NCBI RefSeq assembly: GCF_024181285.1 | Contig: NZ_CP051201.1 | Coordinates: 2,976,001-3,040,000, forward strand | From: Treponema sp. OMZ 790 | GTDB lineage: Bacteria; Spirochaetota; Spirochaetia; Treponematales; Treponemataceae | Direction: 5' to 3' | DNA length: 64,000 nt | Shown: piece by piece, positions 26,839-35,852 of the stretch | Layout: each line of letters starts with the position of its first letter | Numbering within the stretch: the stretch's first letter is position 1 | Translations under genes and position numbers: made by a program | The notes under the pieces: generated by a model | The model's database searches: none | The model's input: the letters and a program-made list of their open reading frames with translations, nothing else | What the model was told of the DNA's origin: nothing

Positions 26839-27052
26839 AGTAGTATTTTATCATAGATAAAGGGAAATAACCATTGAAAGTTTAAAATATATTGACAAAT
26901 AACCAACATCATAATCATAAGGTTTCGGTTGCATTTTGTAAATAGCTCAAAAATTGCCCATTATATTGCACAATATTAGGTATATTGATAGCATTTGCGA
27001 GAAGTTCCTAACTTTTTGCAAATGATTCCATAGTATACGAAAAGGCTACCTC
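26839..27052. other. AT-rich intergenic stretch without a detectable gene
   Basis: I see no gene, tRNA or clear structure here. The only functional element found in this 380-base gap is the promoter at 27053-27081. Confidence 0.5.
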
Positions 27053-27081
27053 TTGACAAATCTTGCCGGTTTTTGTTATAT
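27053..27081 (+). promoter_or_regulatory. Promoter of the lipoprotein gene
   Basis: TTGACA (27053-27058) and TTATAT (27076-27081) with 17-base spacing. The leader would be about 130 bases before ATG 27218, long enough for post-transcriptional control. Confidence 0.7.
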
Positions 27082-27217
27082 GGGGTATTAATCAATTTTA
27101 CAGAAAGCGAGTAAAACTTTTTTCTAACTGGTCGAAGTTAAAGAAAAAACATCAAAAGTTTATCAAATTCGAGTATTTTTCTTTGGATAAATAATAAATT
27201 TGTACGGGGAGATTTTT

Positions 27218-27997
27218 ATGAAAAAACTGGCTTTTATATTGGCATTGGCGGGAATGCTTGTTGGGTGCAGTAAAAACACTGAGGTAAGCACGAACCAAAG
27301 CATTACAAGGGAAACAGAAACTGAAATGCAAAACGAATCAAGCACTATTGCACAGGATGCCGCGAGTGTGGAAAGTGTTAGTGAAACTAAAACAGAAGAG
27401 CCATGGATCGCCCTTATTGAAAAGGATATAGGAGCAATTTTCTTTCAAAATGAAAAATATAAGATACTTCCAGCCGGTAAAAATGACTGCCTCGAATTTA
27501 ACTTTGAAATAGAAAAAGGCATTAAGGTTGATGTAGCACTGAGATCCAAATATTTTGAAGATGATACAATGAGGTTCACGCTACCAGAATGGTTTCAAGA
27601 ATATGCAAAAGTTGTTTTATCATCTTCAACGCTGCCCCATGATTTACAAAAAGAAAGGGGTGTTTTTGAAATAAACGGTCATAAATTTGCACGAACCATT
27701 AAGGTTACTGAATTTGCTCCTGATATTGTTTTCTTTCGATTGAGTTATTATACGACAACACCCTTGTATACGCTAGAGTGTATTTTTTCGAGAGGCGCAG
27801 AGGAATTCAAAGAAGAAGCACCACAGTACTTTGAAGAAAATGGAGACTGGAAAGGAGAAATGCCTTCAAGCGAAGCCGGATATATTGAATTTGTAAAAAA
27901 GATAATTGACGGTACAATTGAAAGTGAAACCGCACGGGAATTGTATAAAATAAGTGAAGACTTTATGAAGACTATTGAAATAATAACACTGGAGTAA
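27218..27997 (+). CDS. Uncharacterised lipoprotein
   Basis: A 259-residue lipoprotein. The signal peptide ends with GMLVGC, making Cys17 the lipidated residue. A Ser/Thr/Glu-rich linker of about 40 residues follows, then a mixed alpha/beta domain with no recognised motif. Start 27218 is preceded by GGGGAG. The fragment of a peptide-export ABC transporter lies directly downstream (28050-28199), so the region may once have held an export locus. Confidence 0.8.
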   Translation: MKKLAFILALAGMLVGCSKNTEVSTNQSITRETETEMQNESSTIAQDAASVESVSETKTEEPWIALIEKDIGAIFFQNEKYKILPAGKNDCLEFNFEIEKGIKVDVALRSKYFEDDTMRFTLPEWFQEYAKVVLSSSTLPHDLQKERGVFEINGHKFARTIKVTEFAPDIVFFRLSYYTTTPLYTLECIFSRGAEEFKEEAPQYFEENGDWKGEMPSSEAGYIEFVKKIIDGTIESETARELYKISEDFMKTIEIITLE

Positions 27998-28049
27998 TTA
28001 TTAGTTTCTTTCAGAATAATTAACGTCTTCATTTGACTGTAAGGCGTTA

Positions 28050-28199
28050 TCTCCAAAGAAAAGCATTTTTTCAAATAGAAAGACAGGTGAGCTTATTTCA
28101 AGAATGTATGACAGTGCGGCAATTAGAGACCTCGTTTCATCTACGGCGTTGTCTGTGGCAATGGATGCTGTATTCAATAACCCAATATGTATCTATTAA
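28050..28199 (+). pseudogene. Remnant of a peptide/bacteriocin-exporting ABC transporter
   Basis: About 49 codons ending in TAA at 28197-28199 encode FSNRKTGELISRMYDSAAIR then DLVSSTALSVAMDAVF. This matches the membrane-domain region of C39-peptidase or HlyB-like exporters, where FFxxRxxGExxSRxxDxxxIR is typical. No peptidase or ATPase part is found on either side. Confidence 0.65.
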
Positions 28200-28221
28200 A
28201 CTATCTTAAAATTTAAAAGCC

Positions 28222-29583
28222 TCATTTTTTTTCTACCCTCAAAATTAGGTTGTCTTGCCTTAGCGCCTTCCGCGATGCAGGGCAGCCGCTTGCGGATACT
28301 GAAATTTTAAGAGGTTTTTCTATTTTTATGTTTTTAAAAATTTCCAATTCTTTTTTGTTTGCGGGAAAACAAAATTCTTTTCCGTTTATTTCCAAAACCT
28401 CATCTTGGGACATGGGCTTTTTTCTGATAAGGCTGATCGTCCACAAGTTTGTTTTGTTTAAGCCTTTTGAAATTTTTAAGCTTAGTTCAAGTTCCGTACA
28501 AATAAAATGCGAAGAATAATAATCCTTTCCCGTAAAGCGGTATAGTTTTTTTGTAAAAGGAATTTCGTTTATTTTTTCTTTTAATTCCGTAATAGAATCC
28601 TGAGGGATATCTAAATTTAATTCTTTACAAAGTCTTTGTGCGCACTTTTGAGAAGGCGCCTTTGATTTAAAAAAACTCCCGATTTTTTTTAAAACCTCGG
28701 CTTCAAAAGCAACTACCGAACCGTCTCCCTTAGGGCCGATGTTTAAAAGATAATTGCCGCCCATAGCTCTTACCCTTATAAGGCTTTCAATGAGCTCTTG
28801 GGCTTTTTTGTTTTTATCGCCCCGCCTTTGCCATGAACGGTAGCCCCATGTTTCATGATAAATCGAAGCCGGAGTTTGCCAAGGAACATTTAAACTTTTA
28901 TCGGGAAGTCTATTATCCCCCATGGTACAAAAATCTCCGCAGTCATTCCATATTCTTCCGTTGATCATCATATCGGGTTGAAGTTTCTGGGCAAGGGCTC
29001 TAACCTCTTCGCTTTGCTTTTTTGTCGGGAACCCCATATCCATCCAAAGCTCACAAAGAGGGCCGTAATTTGTAAACAACTCGGTCAGCTGCTCCAAATT
29101 AAATCTTTGATGCTTAGGCGGAATTTTATCGCTGTTATGATCGCTTATCGGAAGAGCGAATTCACAATCCCAATCTATCCAAGAAAAATAAAGCCCGAAC
29201 TTTAAACCGTTTTTTTTGCAAGCTTGCGAAAGCTCTGCAATAAGATCCTTTTTTGCAGGGGCTTTTACCGAATTATAATCGGTAGTCTTTGTGTCAAAAA
29301 GACAAAAGCCGTCATGGTGCTTTGCCGTGATAATAATGTATTTCATTCCTGCGGCTTTTGCAAGAGCGCATATTTTTTCTGCATCAAAATTCTTGCAGGT
29401 AAATTTATTTTGCAAGGCCTTATATTCTTCTTTGGGGATTTTACCGTGACTTAAAATCTGCTCACTGTAACCGCGCTTTACCGGTTCTCCCTTCCAAACG
29501 CCTCCGCATAAAGAATAAAGCCCGTAATGAATGAACATCCCAAATCCTAATTTTTGCCACTGTATGATTTTATCCGGTTTCAT
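28222..29583 (-). CDS. Alpha-L-fucosidase (GH29-like)
   Basis: A 453-residue enzyme that removes fucose from host glycans. The glycoside hydrolase 29 signatures are clear: FGMFIHYGLYS at the start, AKYIIITAKHHDGFCLF-type motif, FGLYFSWIDW, the nucleophile region ELWMDMGFP (Asp) and LLNIGPKGDG. The frame is open to 29655, but start 29583 is chosen because it fits the family and directly follows a promoter. No secretion signal is seen with this start, so it may act inside the cell on imported fucosides. Confidence 0.9.
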   Translation of the reverse strand: MKPDKIIQWQKLGFGMFIHYGLYSLCGGVWKGEPVKRGYSEQILSHGKIPKEEYKALQNKFTCKNFDAEKICALAKAAGMKYIIITAKHHDGFCLFDTKTTDYNSVKAPAKKDLIAELSQACKKNGLKFGLYFSWIDWDCEFALPISDHNSDKIPPKHQRFNLEQLTELFTNYGPLCELWMDMGFPTKKQSEEVRALAQKLQPDMMINGRIWNDCGDFCTMGDNRLPDKSLNVPWQTPASIYHETWGYRSWQRRGDKNKKAQELIESLIRVRAMGGNYLLNIGPKGDGSVVAFEAEVLKKIGSFFKSKAPSQKCAQRLCKELNLDIPQDSITELKEKINEIPFTKKLYRFTGKDYYSSHFICTELELSLKISKGLNKTNLWTISLIRKKPMSQDEVLEINGKEFCFPANKKELEIFKNIKIEKPLKISVSASGCPASRKALRQDNLILRVEKK

Positions 29584-29590
29584 AAGATTG

Positions 29591-29619
29591 AGTATATAGG
29601 ATAGAATAAGAGATTTCAA
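29591..29619 (-). promoter_or_regulatory. Promoter of the fucosidase gene (possibly leaderless)
   Basis: On the minus strand TTGAAA (29614-29619), 17 bases, TATACT (29591-29596). The predicted start at about 29584 coincides with the ATG at 29583, and no ribosome-binding site is visible. Confidence 0.65.
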
Positions 29620-29658
29620 GTGAGCAAAAATAGACAAGCCCATAAAATTCATCAATAC

Positions 29659-29687
29659 TTGAATCCATGTAAATTATAATATATAAT
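29659..29687 (+). promoter_or_regulatory. Promoter of the AAA-ATPase-like gene
   Basis: TTGAAT (29659-29664), 17 bases, TATAAT (29682-29687). It is divergent from the fucosidase promoter, with about 40 bases between the -35 boxes. Confidence 0.7.
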
Positions 29688-29731
29688 AGATAAAGGGAAT
29701 AAGCACTTAACGATTGATTGGGGAGGCAAAA

Positions 29732-31348
29732 ATGATGGATTTTTCACGGAAGATACCTATAGGCGTACAAAGTTTTGAAGATTTACGCAAAAAGAATTTT
29801 TTATATGCAGATAAAACGGAATATGTTTTCCGGCTTGCCAATTTCGGTAAGGTTTATTTTTTAAGCCGCCCCCGCCGTTTCGGAAAAAGCCTTTTTCTTT
29901 CTACCCTCGAAGCCTACTTTTTAGGAAAAAAAGAATTGTTTAAGGGGCTGTACATTGAAGAGGCCGAAGAAAACAGGGCTAAAAACGAAGGGACTGAAGC
30001 ATGGACTCAATATCCCGTTCTTTACTTGGATTTTAATACGGGGCGGTATGATTTGCCCGAGTCTTTAAATGAAAGCCTTGAATTCTTTTTAAGGGCAGAA
30101 GAGGCGCGTTTCGGTATACAGGGGAACGATTTATCTTTTGGTAAACGCTTTGCTTTTTTAATACAAACAGCTTATGAAAAAACCGGCAAACAGGTAGTTA
30201 TCCTTGTAGACGAATATGATAAGCCCCTCTTACAAACAATGTATGTAAATGAAACCCTAAACGAAGAATTCCGCATCACACTCAAAGCTTTTTATTCCGT
30301 TATAAAAACTTGCGACAAATATATCCGCTTTGCATTTTTAACGGGAGTAACAAAATTCAGTAAGGTAAGTATTTTCAGTGACCTAAATAACTTACAAGAC
30401 ATAAGCCTTCACGAAGATTGCTCTGCTCTTTGCGGTATAACCCAAGAAGAATTAACGGTCGTATTTTCTCCCGAAATTCAGGTCTTGGCAGACAAAGAAA
30501 AGATAAGCTATGAAGAATGTTTAAGCCTTCTTAAAAGACGCTATGACGGATATCTTTTTGCAAAAGAAGGAAAAAGTGTTTATAATCCTTTCAGCCTTCT
30601 AAATGCTTTTTCGGCAAAAGATGTGGGAAGCTATTGGTTTGCTACTGGAACTCCGACCTTTTTGGTAAACTACCTCAAAGAAGCTGAGTATAATATTCCC
30701 GACTTAGACGGAAATGTTGAGCTTGATGAGGCAGGTCTTGCCGATTACCGAGCCGACACAAAAAATCCTCTGCCGATTTTATTTCAAGCAGGATATTTAA
30801 CAATAAAAAGTTATGATTCAAAATACAAGCTTTATTCTTTGGGTTTTCCTAATGATGAGGTTCGTTACGGTTTTTTAAGCAATCTTTTGCCTGTCTATTC
30901 AGATATTAAAAATACTGAAACGGCTCATTCCGTCGCCCAATTTTCTAAAGATATTGAAAGAGGAAATGTAGATAATTTTATGGAAAGAATGCAGTCCATA
31001 ATTGCCGGCATTCCTTACGATAATCTTCCCAAAGAAAAGTTAAAACTTAGAGAGCAAAATTATCAGACGGCTGTTTATTTGATTTTTAAACTTATGGGAC
31101 AGTTTGTCGAAACAGAGATACACTGTGCTGCCGGAAGAGCAGACTGCATAGTTCACACGACAGATAAGGTTTATATCTTTGAGTTTAAACTTGACGGAAA
31201 CGGAAGCTCGGAAGATGCGATAGCACAGATAAAAGAAAAAGGCTATGCAGCTCCCTTTAAATCAAGCGGTAAAAAAATTGTCTTAATCGGTTCCTCCTTT
31301 GATGAAAAAGAACGTACCATAAAAGACTGGAAAACCGAAAAAATTTAA
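29732..31348 (+). CDS. AAA-ATPase-like protein with PD-(D/E)XK nuclease domain (DUF1703 type)
   Basis: A 538-residue protein of the family common in anaerobes, often in many copies. The N-terminal ATPase-like domain starts with IPIGVQSFEDLRKKNFLYAD and has the P-loop RPRRFGKSLF (about residues 47-56) and VDEYDKPLL. The C-terminal domain contains GRADCIV and IFEFKLDG, which match a PD-(D/E)XK nuclease core. Start 29732 is preceded by GGGGAGG. The function of the family is unclear; a role linked to mobile elements or defence is often proposed. Confidence 0.88.
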   Translation: MMDFSRKIPIGVQSFEDLRKKNFLYADKTEYVFRLANFGKVYFLSRPRRFGKSLFLSTLEAYFLGKKELFKGLYIEEAEENRAKNEGTEAWTQYPVLYLDFNTGRYDLPESLNESLEFFLRAEEARFGIQGNDLSFGKRFAFLIQTAYEKTGKQVVILVDEYDKPLLQTMYVNETLNEEFRITLKAFYSVIKTCDKYIRFAFLTGVTKFSKVSIFSDLNNLQDISLHEDCSALCGITQEELTVVFSPEIQVLADKEKISYEECLSLLKRRYDGYLFAKEGKSVYNPFSLLNAFSAKDVGSYWFATGTPTFLVNYLKEAEYNIPDLDGNVELDEAGLADYRADTKNPLPILFQAGYLTIKSYDSKYKLYSLGFPNDEVRYGFLSNLLPVYSDIKNTETAHSVAQFSKDIERGNVDNFMERMQSIIAGIPYDNLPKEKLKLREQNYQTAVYLIFKLMGQFVETEIHCAAGRADCIVHTTDKVYIFEFKLDGNGSSEDAIAQIKEKGYAAPFKSSGKKIVLIGSSFDEKERTIKDWKTEKI

Positions 31349-31355
31349 CATCCGC

Positions 31356-31369
31356 GTAACATCCGTTAC
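31356..31369 (+). promoter_or_regulatory. Candidate Crp/Fnr-family operator upstream of hcp
   Basis: A perfect interrupted palindrome, GTAAC-ATCC-GTTAC. Its centre (31362.5) lies 41.5 bases before the transcription start expected from TATAAT at 31392-31397, the standard position for an activator of this family. The -35 region is poor, as expected for an activated promoter. Confidence 0.6.
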
Positions 31370-31391
31370 CGACTTCTATTCATCAAATGCT

Positions 31392-31397
31392 TATAAT
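31392..31397 (+). promoter_or_regulatory. -10 box of hcp
   Basis: TATAAT followed by a start near 31404 and GGAG before the ATG at 31430. No acceptable -35 box at 17 bases. Confidence 0.55.
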
Positions 31398-31429
31398 TTA
31401 CTCAAACCTTTGAAAAATAGGAGAATACT

Positions 31430-33061
31430 ATGAACGCTATGTTTTGTTTTCAATGTCAAGAGACATTTAAAAATTCAGGCTGCATAAGGGTCGGCGTATG
31501 CGGAAAAAATCCCTTAGTTGCAGGATTACAGGATTTTCTCATCTGGGTAACAAAAAAACTTTCCAAGATAACGTCTTATATGAGGGAAAACGGGATTAAG
31601 GTTGAAAAAGAAATTAACCACATCGTAAGCACAAACCTTTTTGTTACAATAACCAATGCAAATTTTGATGAAAAAGCAATTAACAACAGAATAAATATTA
31701 CTCTTAAAGCAATCCATGATTTGCATAGTTCTTTAAACCGCCCCTTTGATCCGGAGATTGAAGTGTATATTGACTCGGATATACCGAAAAGACTGGGCAA
31801 AGCCATTACAATAGGCGTTTTGCAGACAAAAGATCCCGATAAGCGTTCCTTAAAAGAACTTATTATCTATGGTCTAAAGGGGCTATGTGCCTATGTAAAA
31901 CATGCTAACGCCTTAGGCTATGAAGATGAAGAAGTTGATGCCTTTATTCAAAAAACGCTTTCAATGCTCATAGATGAAAATTTGAGTGTTGATGAACTTA
32001 TTTCTCTTACCTTAAAGACAGGAGAAGCCGGAGTTAAGGGAATGGCTCTGTTGGATAGCGCCAACACAGGCAGCTACGGTCACCCCGAAATAACCGAAGT
32101 TTCGATAGGTGTAAGAAATAATCCGGGCATCCTTGTATCTGGACATGATCTAAAAGATATTGAAATGCTTCTTGAGCAAACCGAAGGTACAGGTGTTGAT
32201 GTTTATACTCATTCCGAAATGCTTCCCGCAAATTATTATCCAAAATTAAAAAAATATAAGCATCTTGCAGGTAATTACGGTAATTCGTGGGCCAAACAGG
32301 TTTCCGAATTTGAAAGTTTTAACGGCCCAATCCTTATGACAACCAACTGTATAATTCCTTCAAAGGCTTCTTACGTATCAAGAATGTATACGACAAATGC
32401 AGCAGGTCATCCCGGCTGTGTTCATATCGAAGCCGATGAAAACGGACATAAGGACTTTTCCGAAATTATAAAAAAAGCAAAGTCATGTCCTCCCCCCAAA
32501 GAAATTGAAAGCGGGAAGATTATAGGAGGCTTTGCTCACGCCCAAGTTTTTGCTCTTGCCGACAAAATTGTCGAAAGCGTAAAAAACGGAGATATTAGAA
32601 AATTCATAGTAATGGGCGGCTGCGACGGCAGACACACAACAAGATCTTATTATACGGGTTTTGCGGAAGCTCTTCCGAAAAATACCGTCATCCTGACGGC
32701 AGGCTGTGCAAAATACAGGTATAATAAACTAAATCTTGGAGATATAAACGGAATTCCAAGGGTATTGGATGCAGGACAATGCAATGATTCTTATTCCCTT
32801 GCCCTTATAGCTCTTAAGTTGAAGGAAATATTTAACCTAAGCGATATTAATGATTTACCTATAATTTTTAATATAGCATGGTACGAACAAAAAGCCGTTA
32901 TAGTACTCTTGGCCCTATTGTTCTTAGGCGTAAAAAACATACACCTTGGGCCTACTATTCCCGGCTTCCTTTCCCCCAATGTAAAGGATGTTTTAATAAG
33001 CAAATTCGGATTATCGGGAATCTCTTCAATAGAAGATGATATAAAACATTTTTTCGGTTAG
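31430..33061 (+). CDS. hcp: Hydroxylamine reductase / hybrid-cluster protein
   Basis: Hcp carries a cubane and a hybrid Fe-S-O cluster and removes reactive nitrogen species such as NO or hydroxylamine in the cytoplasm. The N-terminal cysteine motif [15 protein letters not shown], then RVGVCGK, is diagnostic. Hybrid-cluster ligands are visible in [35 protein letters not shown] and LDAGQCNDS. Length (543) is normal. It is followed by a convergent Crp/Fnr-type gene and probably controlled by it through the palindrome at 31356. Confidence 0.97.
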   Translation: MNAMFCFQCQETFKNSGCIRVGVCGKNPLVAGLQDFLIWVTKKLSKITSYMRENGIKVEKEINHIVSTNLFVTITNANFDEKAINNRINITLKAIHDLHSSLNRPFDPEIEVYIDSDIPKRLGKAITIGVLQTKDPDKRSLKELIIYGLKGLCAYVKHANALGYEDEEVDAFIQKTLSMLIDENLSVDELISLTLKTGEAGVKGMALLDSANTGSYGHPEITEVSIGVRNNPGILVSGHDLKDIEMLLEQTEGTGVDVYTHSEMLPANYYPKLKKYKHLAGNYGNSWAKQVSEFESFNGPILMTTNCIIPSKASYVSRMYTTNAAGHPGCVHIEADENGHKDFSEIIKKAKSCPPPKEIESGKIIGGFAHAQVFALADKIVESVKNGDIRKFIVMGGCDGRHTTRSYYTGFAEALPKNTVILTAGCAKYRYNKLNLGDINGIPRVLDAGQCNDSYSLALIALKLKEIFNLSDINDLPIIFNIAWYEQKAVIVLLALLFLGVKNIHLGPTIPGFLSPNVKDVLISKFGLSGISSIEDDIKHFFG

Positions 33062-33081
33062 AAACATAATCGGGAGGACAG

Positions 33082-33111
33082 GCTAAGGGCTTTTATTGAT
33101 AAGCCCTTAGC
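33082..33111. terminator. Hairpin between hcp and the Crp/Fnr gene
   Basis: An 11-bp perfect stem (33082-33092 with 33101-33111) with an eight-base loop. It overlaps the stop codon of the convergent regulator. The T-run is short in both directions, so termination efficiency is uncertain. Confidence 0.6.
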
Positions 33112-33757
33112 TAAAGTCTTCGAGTTTATCAAGATTGACAATGATGGTATCTTTTTCGATTTTTAAAAGCCCATCTTTTTGCATGCTCATAAGCTCGCGG
33201 GATAAAGAGGGCCGGGGAACGGCTAAATATTCGGCCATTGCTTCCCTGTTTAGGTTTAGCTCGACCTTTGAGCTTCCTTCCGCCTCTTGTAATAAATATA
33301 GGGCTATTTTTTGCCGAAGACTGAATGAAGAAAAGATAAGAAGCTTTTGGTTTAAAAAATAAGCCTTATGAGCTAAAATATTTAATAGGTTCTTTAGAAC
33401 CTTAAAATGAGTTTCGGAGTACGCTCCGGCACCAAAGACCCCTTCTATGGGGAGACGGAGAATTTCGGCATCGCTAATTACACGGCATGAGTAATCGTAG
33501 ATAGCCGAATCCAAAAGAGCATAGACTTCGGCAAAAACCGTACCGGGGTTTTCAAAGCGGTTTACAATAAGCCGCTTTCCATCGGCAGTGTTTTTTTCGA
33601 TTTGAACAATGCCCGATTTTAAAACAAAAATAAAAGCGGGAGTATCGCCCTCAAAAAAGATAAAGGCATCTTTTTTATAGTTAAGGGTTTTGGCCTTGGT
33701 ATTTTTTAAATATTTTTCTGCTTCTTGGGCGGATATATTTTTAAAAATAGGATTCAT
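33107..33757 (-). CDS. Crp/Fnr-family regulator (HcpR-like)
   Basis: A 216-residue regulator with an N-terminal cyclic-nucleotide-binding-type beta barrel (FIFFEGDTPAFIFVLKSGIV, around residues 30-50) and a C-terminal winged helix (NREAMAEYLAVPRPSLSREL around 168-187). There are no Fnr-type N-terminal cysteines, so it is not an oxygen-sensing Fe-S protein of that kind. Its position opposite hcp suggests an HcpR-like nitrosative-stress regulator that binds GTAAC-N4-GTTAC upstream of hcp; this is inference. Divergent from the 33813 operon across 55 bases. Confidence 0.85.
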   Translation of the reverse strand: MNPIFKNISAQEAEKYLKNTKAKTLNYKKDAFIFFEGDTPAFIFVLKSGIVQIEKNTADGKRLIVNRFENPGTVFAEVYALLDSAIYDYSCRVISDAEILRLPIEGVFGAGAYSETHFKVLKNLLNILAHKAYFLNQKLLIFSSFSLRQKIALYLLQEAEGSSKVELNLNREAMAEYLAVPRPSLSRELMSMQKDGLLKIEKDTIIVNLDKLEDFS

Positions 33758-33812
33758 ACTTTTAATTTCGGGTTATTTTGATTTTAACTTGATTATAGAT
33801 CGGAGGATTATA

Positions 33813-35135
33813 ATGAATAAATATTTTAATATGGATGAAAGTGTTTTTGATATTACCGAACGCTTTCCTGAAACGATAAGATACTTGACAGAAAAAGGCT
33901 TTACCCCTCTTACCAATCCCCTTATGCGCAAAATAATGGGGAAAAAGATTAGTCTTGAAAAAGCCCTTTTAACCAAGAATCTTGATATCGGCTTGTGCGA
34001 AAAAGAGCTTATTGAAGTTATCGAACAAAATAAAAATATCGGTTTTGCCGAAATAGATTCAAGCTTAGAAAAGAAAAACGCACAAAACACCGGTTATGAT
34101 GACGGCAAAAAAAATATAAGAATTGAGGGAGTTCTTCCATGTCCTATAAGAATCCCCTTGCTTGAAGCCTTTAAAGAATTTCATTCCAAGTATATTGAAG
34201 AAAATAAAGATGAGCTTGAAAAACAAAACTATAAAATCAGCTATGATCTTCGTTCCGCAAACCTCGGAATCGACTGGATAATAAAAGAAGCTCAAACAGG
34301 AAAAAAGGAAAACCTCCCCGATATTCTCCTTTCTGCAGGGTTTGAGCTTTTTTTCGACAAAAAACTAATGGGCTCCTTTATCGAAAACAAAGATTTTCAC
34401 TGTTCAATCGAAAAAATGAATAAGGACTTTTGCAACGATTATATAGACCTTAGAGACGGCAAAAAAAACTATGCAATTATCGGGGTAGTTCCCGCAGTAA
34501 TGATTGTAAATACCGCAATGCTAAAGGGAAGAAAAATCCCTGAAACTTGGGAAGATCTCCTTGCGCCCGAATTTGAAAACTCGGCAGCAATACCTTTCAG
34601 CGATTTAGACCTCTTTAATTCGGTCATCCTAAATATCTACAGCCGTTTTGGAGATGAAGGCATAAAAAAATTAGGCAGGGCATGCAGCACTTCCCTTCAT
34701 CCGGCACAAATGGTAAAGACACGCTCAGGGACAGGACGGACATCTCCTCTATTAAAAGAAACTAAACCTACAGCCAATGAACAGCCGGCCGTAAATATAA
34801 GCCCCTATTTTTTTTCTAAGATGATAAAAGAAGGCTCGGCATTAAAAACAGTCTGGCCTAAAGACGGAGCCATAGCTGCCCCTATTTTTATGCTTGTCAA
34901 AAAAGAAAACGAAGCTCTAACCAAGGCCTTTGCAGACTTCTTTCTTTCGGAAAAAACCGGAAAGGTGTTTTCGGAAAGCGGTTTTTTCCCGTCGACAAAT
35001 CCCGATGTGGATAACCGCTTAAGTGAAGATAAAAAATTTTCTTGGGTAGACTGGGATTTTATTTACCAAAACGATATAGGTTCTCTTTTAGAAAAAATAA
35101 AAAAAGATTTTGAAATAGCTGCAGGAAAAATTTAA
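33813..35135 (+). CDS. DUF1858 domain fused to a cytoplasmic ABC-binding-protein-like domain
   Basis: A 440-residue protein. The first ~65 residues (VFDITERFPETIRYLTEKGF, then NPLMRKIMG) match a cysteine-free DUF1858 domain. Residues ~105-440 resemble an iron- or anion-type solute-binding protein (PDILLSAGFELFFD, then ETWEDLLAPEFENSAAIPFS, and GFFPSTNP). There is no signal peptide or lipobox, so it must be cytoplasmic, unlike real transport binding proteins. Start 33813 has GGAGG in front. It overlaps the GTPase gene by one base and is the first gene of the operon. Confidence 0.8.
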   Translation: MNKYFNMDESVFDITERFPETIRYLTEKGFTPLTNPLMRKIMGKKISLEKALLTKNLDIGLCEKELIEVIEQNKNIGFAEIDSSLEKKNAQNTGYDDGKKNIRIEGVLPCPIRIPLLEAFKEFHSKYIEENKDELEKQNYKISYDLRSANLGIDWIIKEAQTGKKENLPDILLSAGFELFFDKKLMGSFIENKDFHCSIEKMNKDFCNDYIDLRDGKKNYAIIGVVPAVMIVNTAMLKGRKIPETWEDLLAPEFENSAAIPFSDLDLFNSVILNIYSRFGDEGIKKLGRACSTSLHPAQMVKTRSGTGRTSPLLKETKPTANEQPAVNISPYFFSKMIKEGSALKTVWPKDGAIAAPIFMLVKKENEALTKAFADFFLSEKTGKVFSESGFFPSTNPDVDNRLSEDKKFSWVDWDFIYQNDIGSLLEKIKKDFEIAAGKI

Positions 35136-35851
35136 TGAACTTAATAATATTTTCAGGCCCGCCCTCATCGGGCAAAACGAGCGTAATCTTAAAAACAATC
35201 GAAGCTCTAAAAAAACAAAATATAAAAACGGGGGCAGTAAAATTCGACTGTCTTTATACTGATGATGATCTTCTATATCAAAAAGCAGGCATCCCCGTGC
35301 AAAAAGGAATTTCAGGATCCCTCTGTCCCGACCACTTCTTTGTGTCAAACATTGAGGAGGTTGTGCAGTGGGGAATAAAGGAAAACCTCGACCTTTTGGT
35401 AAGCGAGTCAGCCGGTCTTTGCAACCGCTGTTCTCCCTATATAAAAAACATCTTAGGCATCTGCGTTATCGACAACTTATCGGGAATAAACACCCCTAAA
35501 AAAATAGGCCCGCTTTTAAAGTCAGCCGACATTGTGGTTATCACAAAGGGCGACATCGTTTCGCAGGCAGAGAGGGAAGTTTTTGCAGCCCGTGTAAATA
35601 CCGTAAACCCTCGGGCAATCATCATGCATGTAAACGGTCTTACGGGACAAGGAGCCTTTGAGCTTAGCACCCTGCTAACCGATAAGGCAGAATCTATTTT
35701 CACAGTACAAGGAATGGAACTCCGCTTTCCAATGCCGGCTGCCCTCTGCTCCTATTGTTTGGGTGAAACAAGAATAGGAGAAAATTTTCAGATGGGAAAT
35801 ATCCGCAAGATGAAGATTGCAGAAGCACAAGAACTGGGAGAAAACAGCTAA
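35135..35851 (+). CDS. P-loop GTPase of the HypB/UreG/CobW (G3E) type
   Basis: A 238-residue nucleotide-binding protein. Walker A is SGPPSSGKTS at residues 7-16; a switch-like SESAGLCNRCSPY and the guanine-type TKGD motif follow. Two cysteine pairs (CNRC near 95 and CSYC near 209) could hold a metal or Fe-S cluster. Relatives such as HypB and UreG insert metals into enzymes. Its start codon overlaps the stop of the DUF1858 gene, and the ABC ATPase follows immediately. Confidence 0.75.
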   Translation: MNLIIFSGPPSSGKTSVILKTIEALKKQNIKTGAVKFDCLYTDDDLLYQKAGIPVQKGISGSLCPDHFFVSNIEEVVQWGIKENLDLLVSESAGLCNRCSPYIKNILGICVIDNLSGINTPKKIGPLLKSADIVVITKGDIVSQAEREVFAARVNTVNPRAIIMHVNGLTGQGAFELSTLLTDKAESIFTVQGMELRFPMPAALCSYCLGETRIGENFQMGNIRKMKIAEAQELGENS

Positions 35852-35852
35852 T

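Noticed and set aside
33757..33812. A Crp/Fnr operator in the divergent region before the DUF1858 operon
   Set aside because: Only loose TTGAT-like half-sites are present; nothing matches GTAAC-N4-GTTAC.
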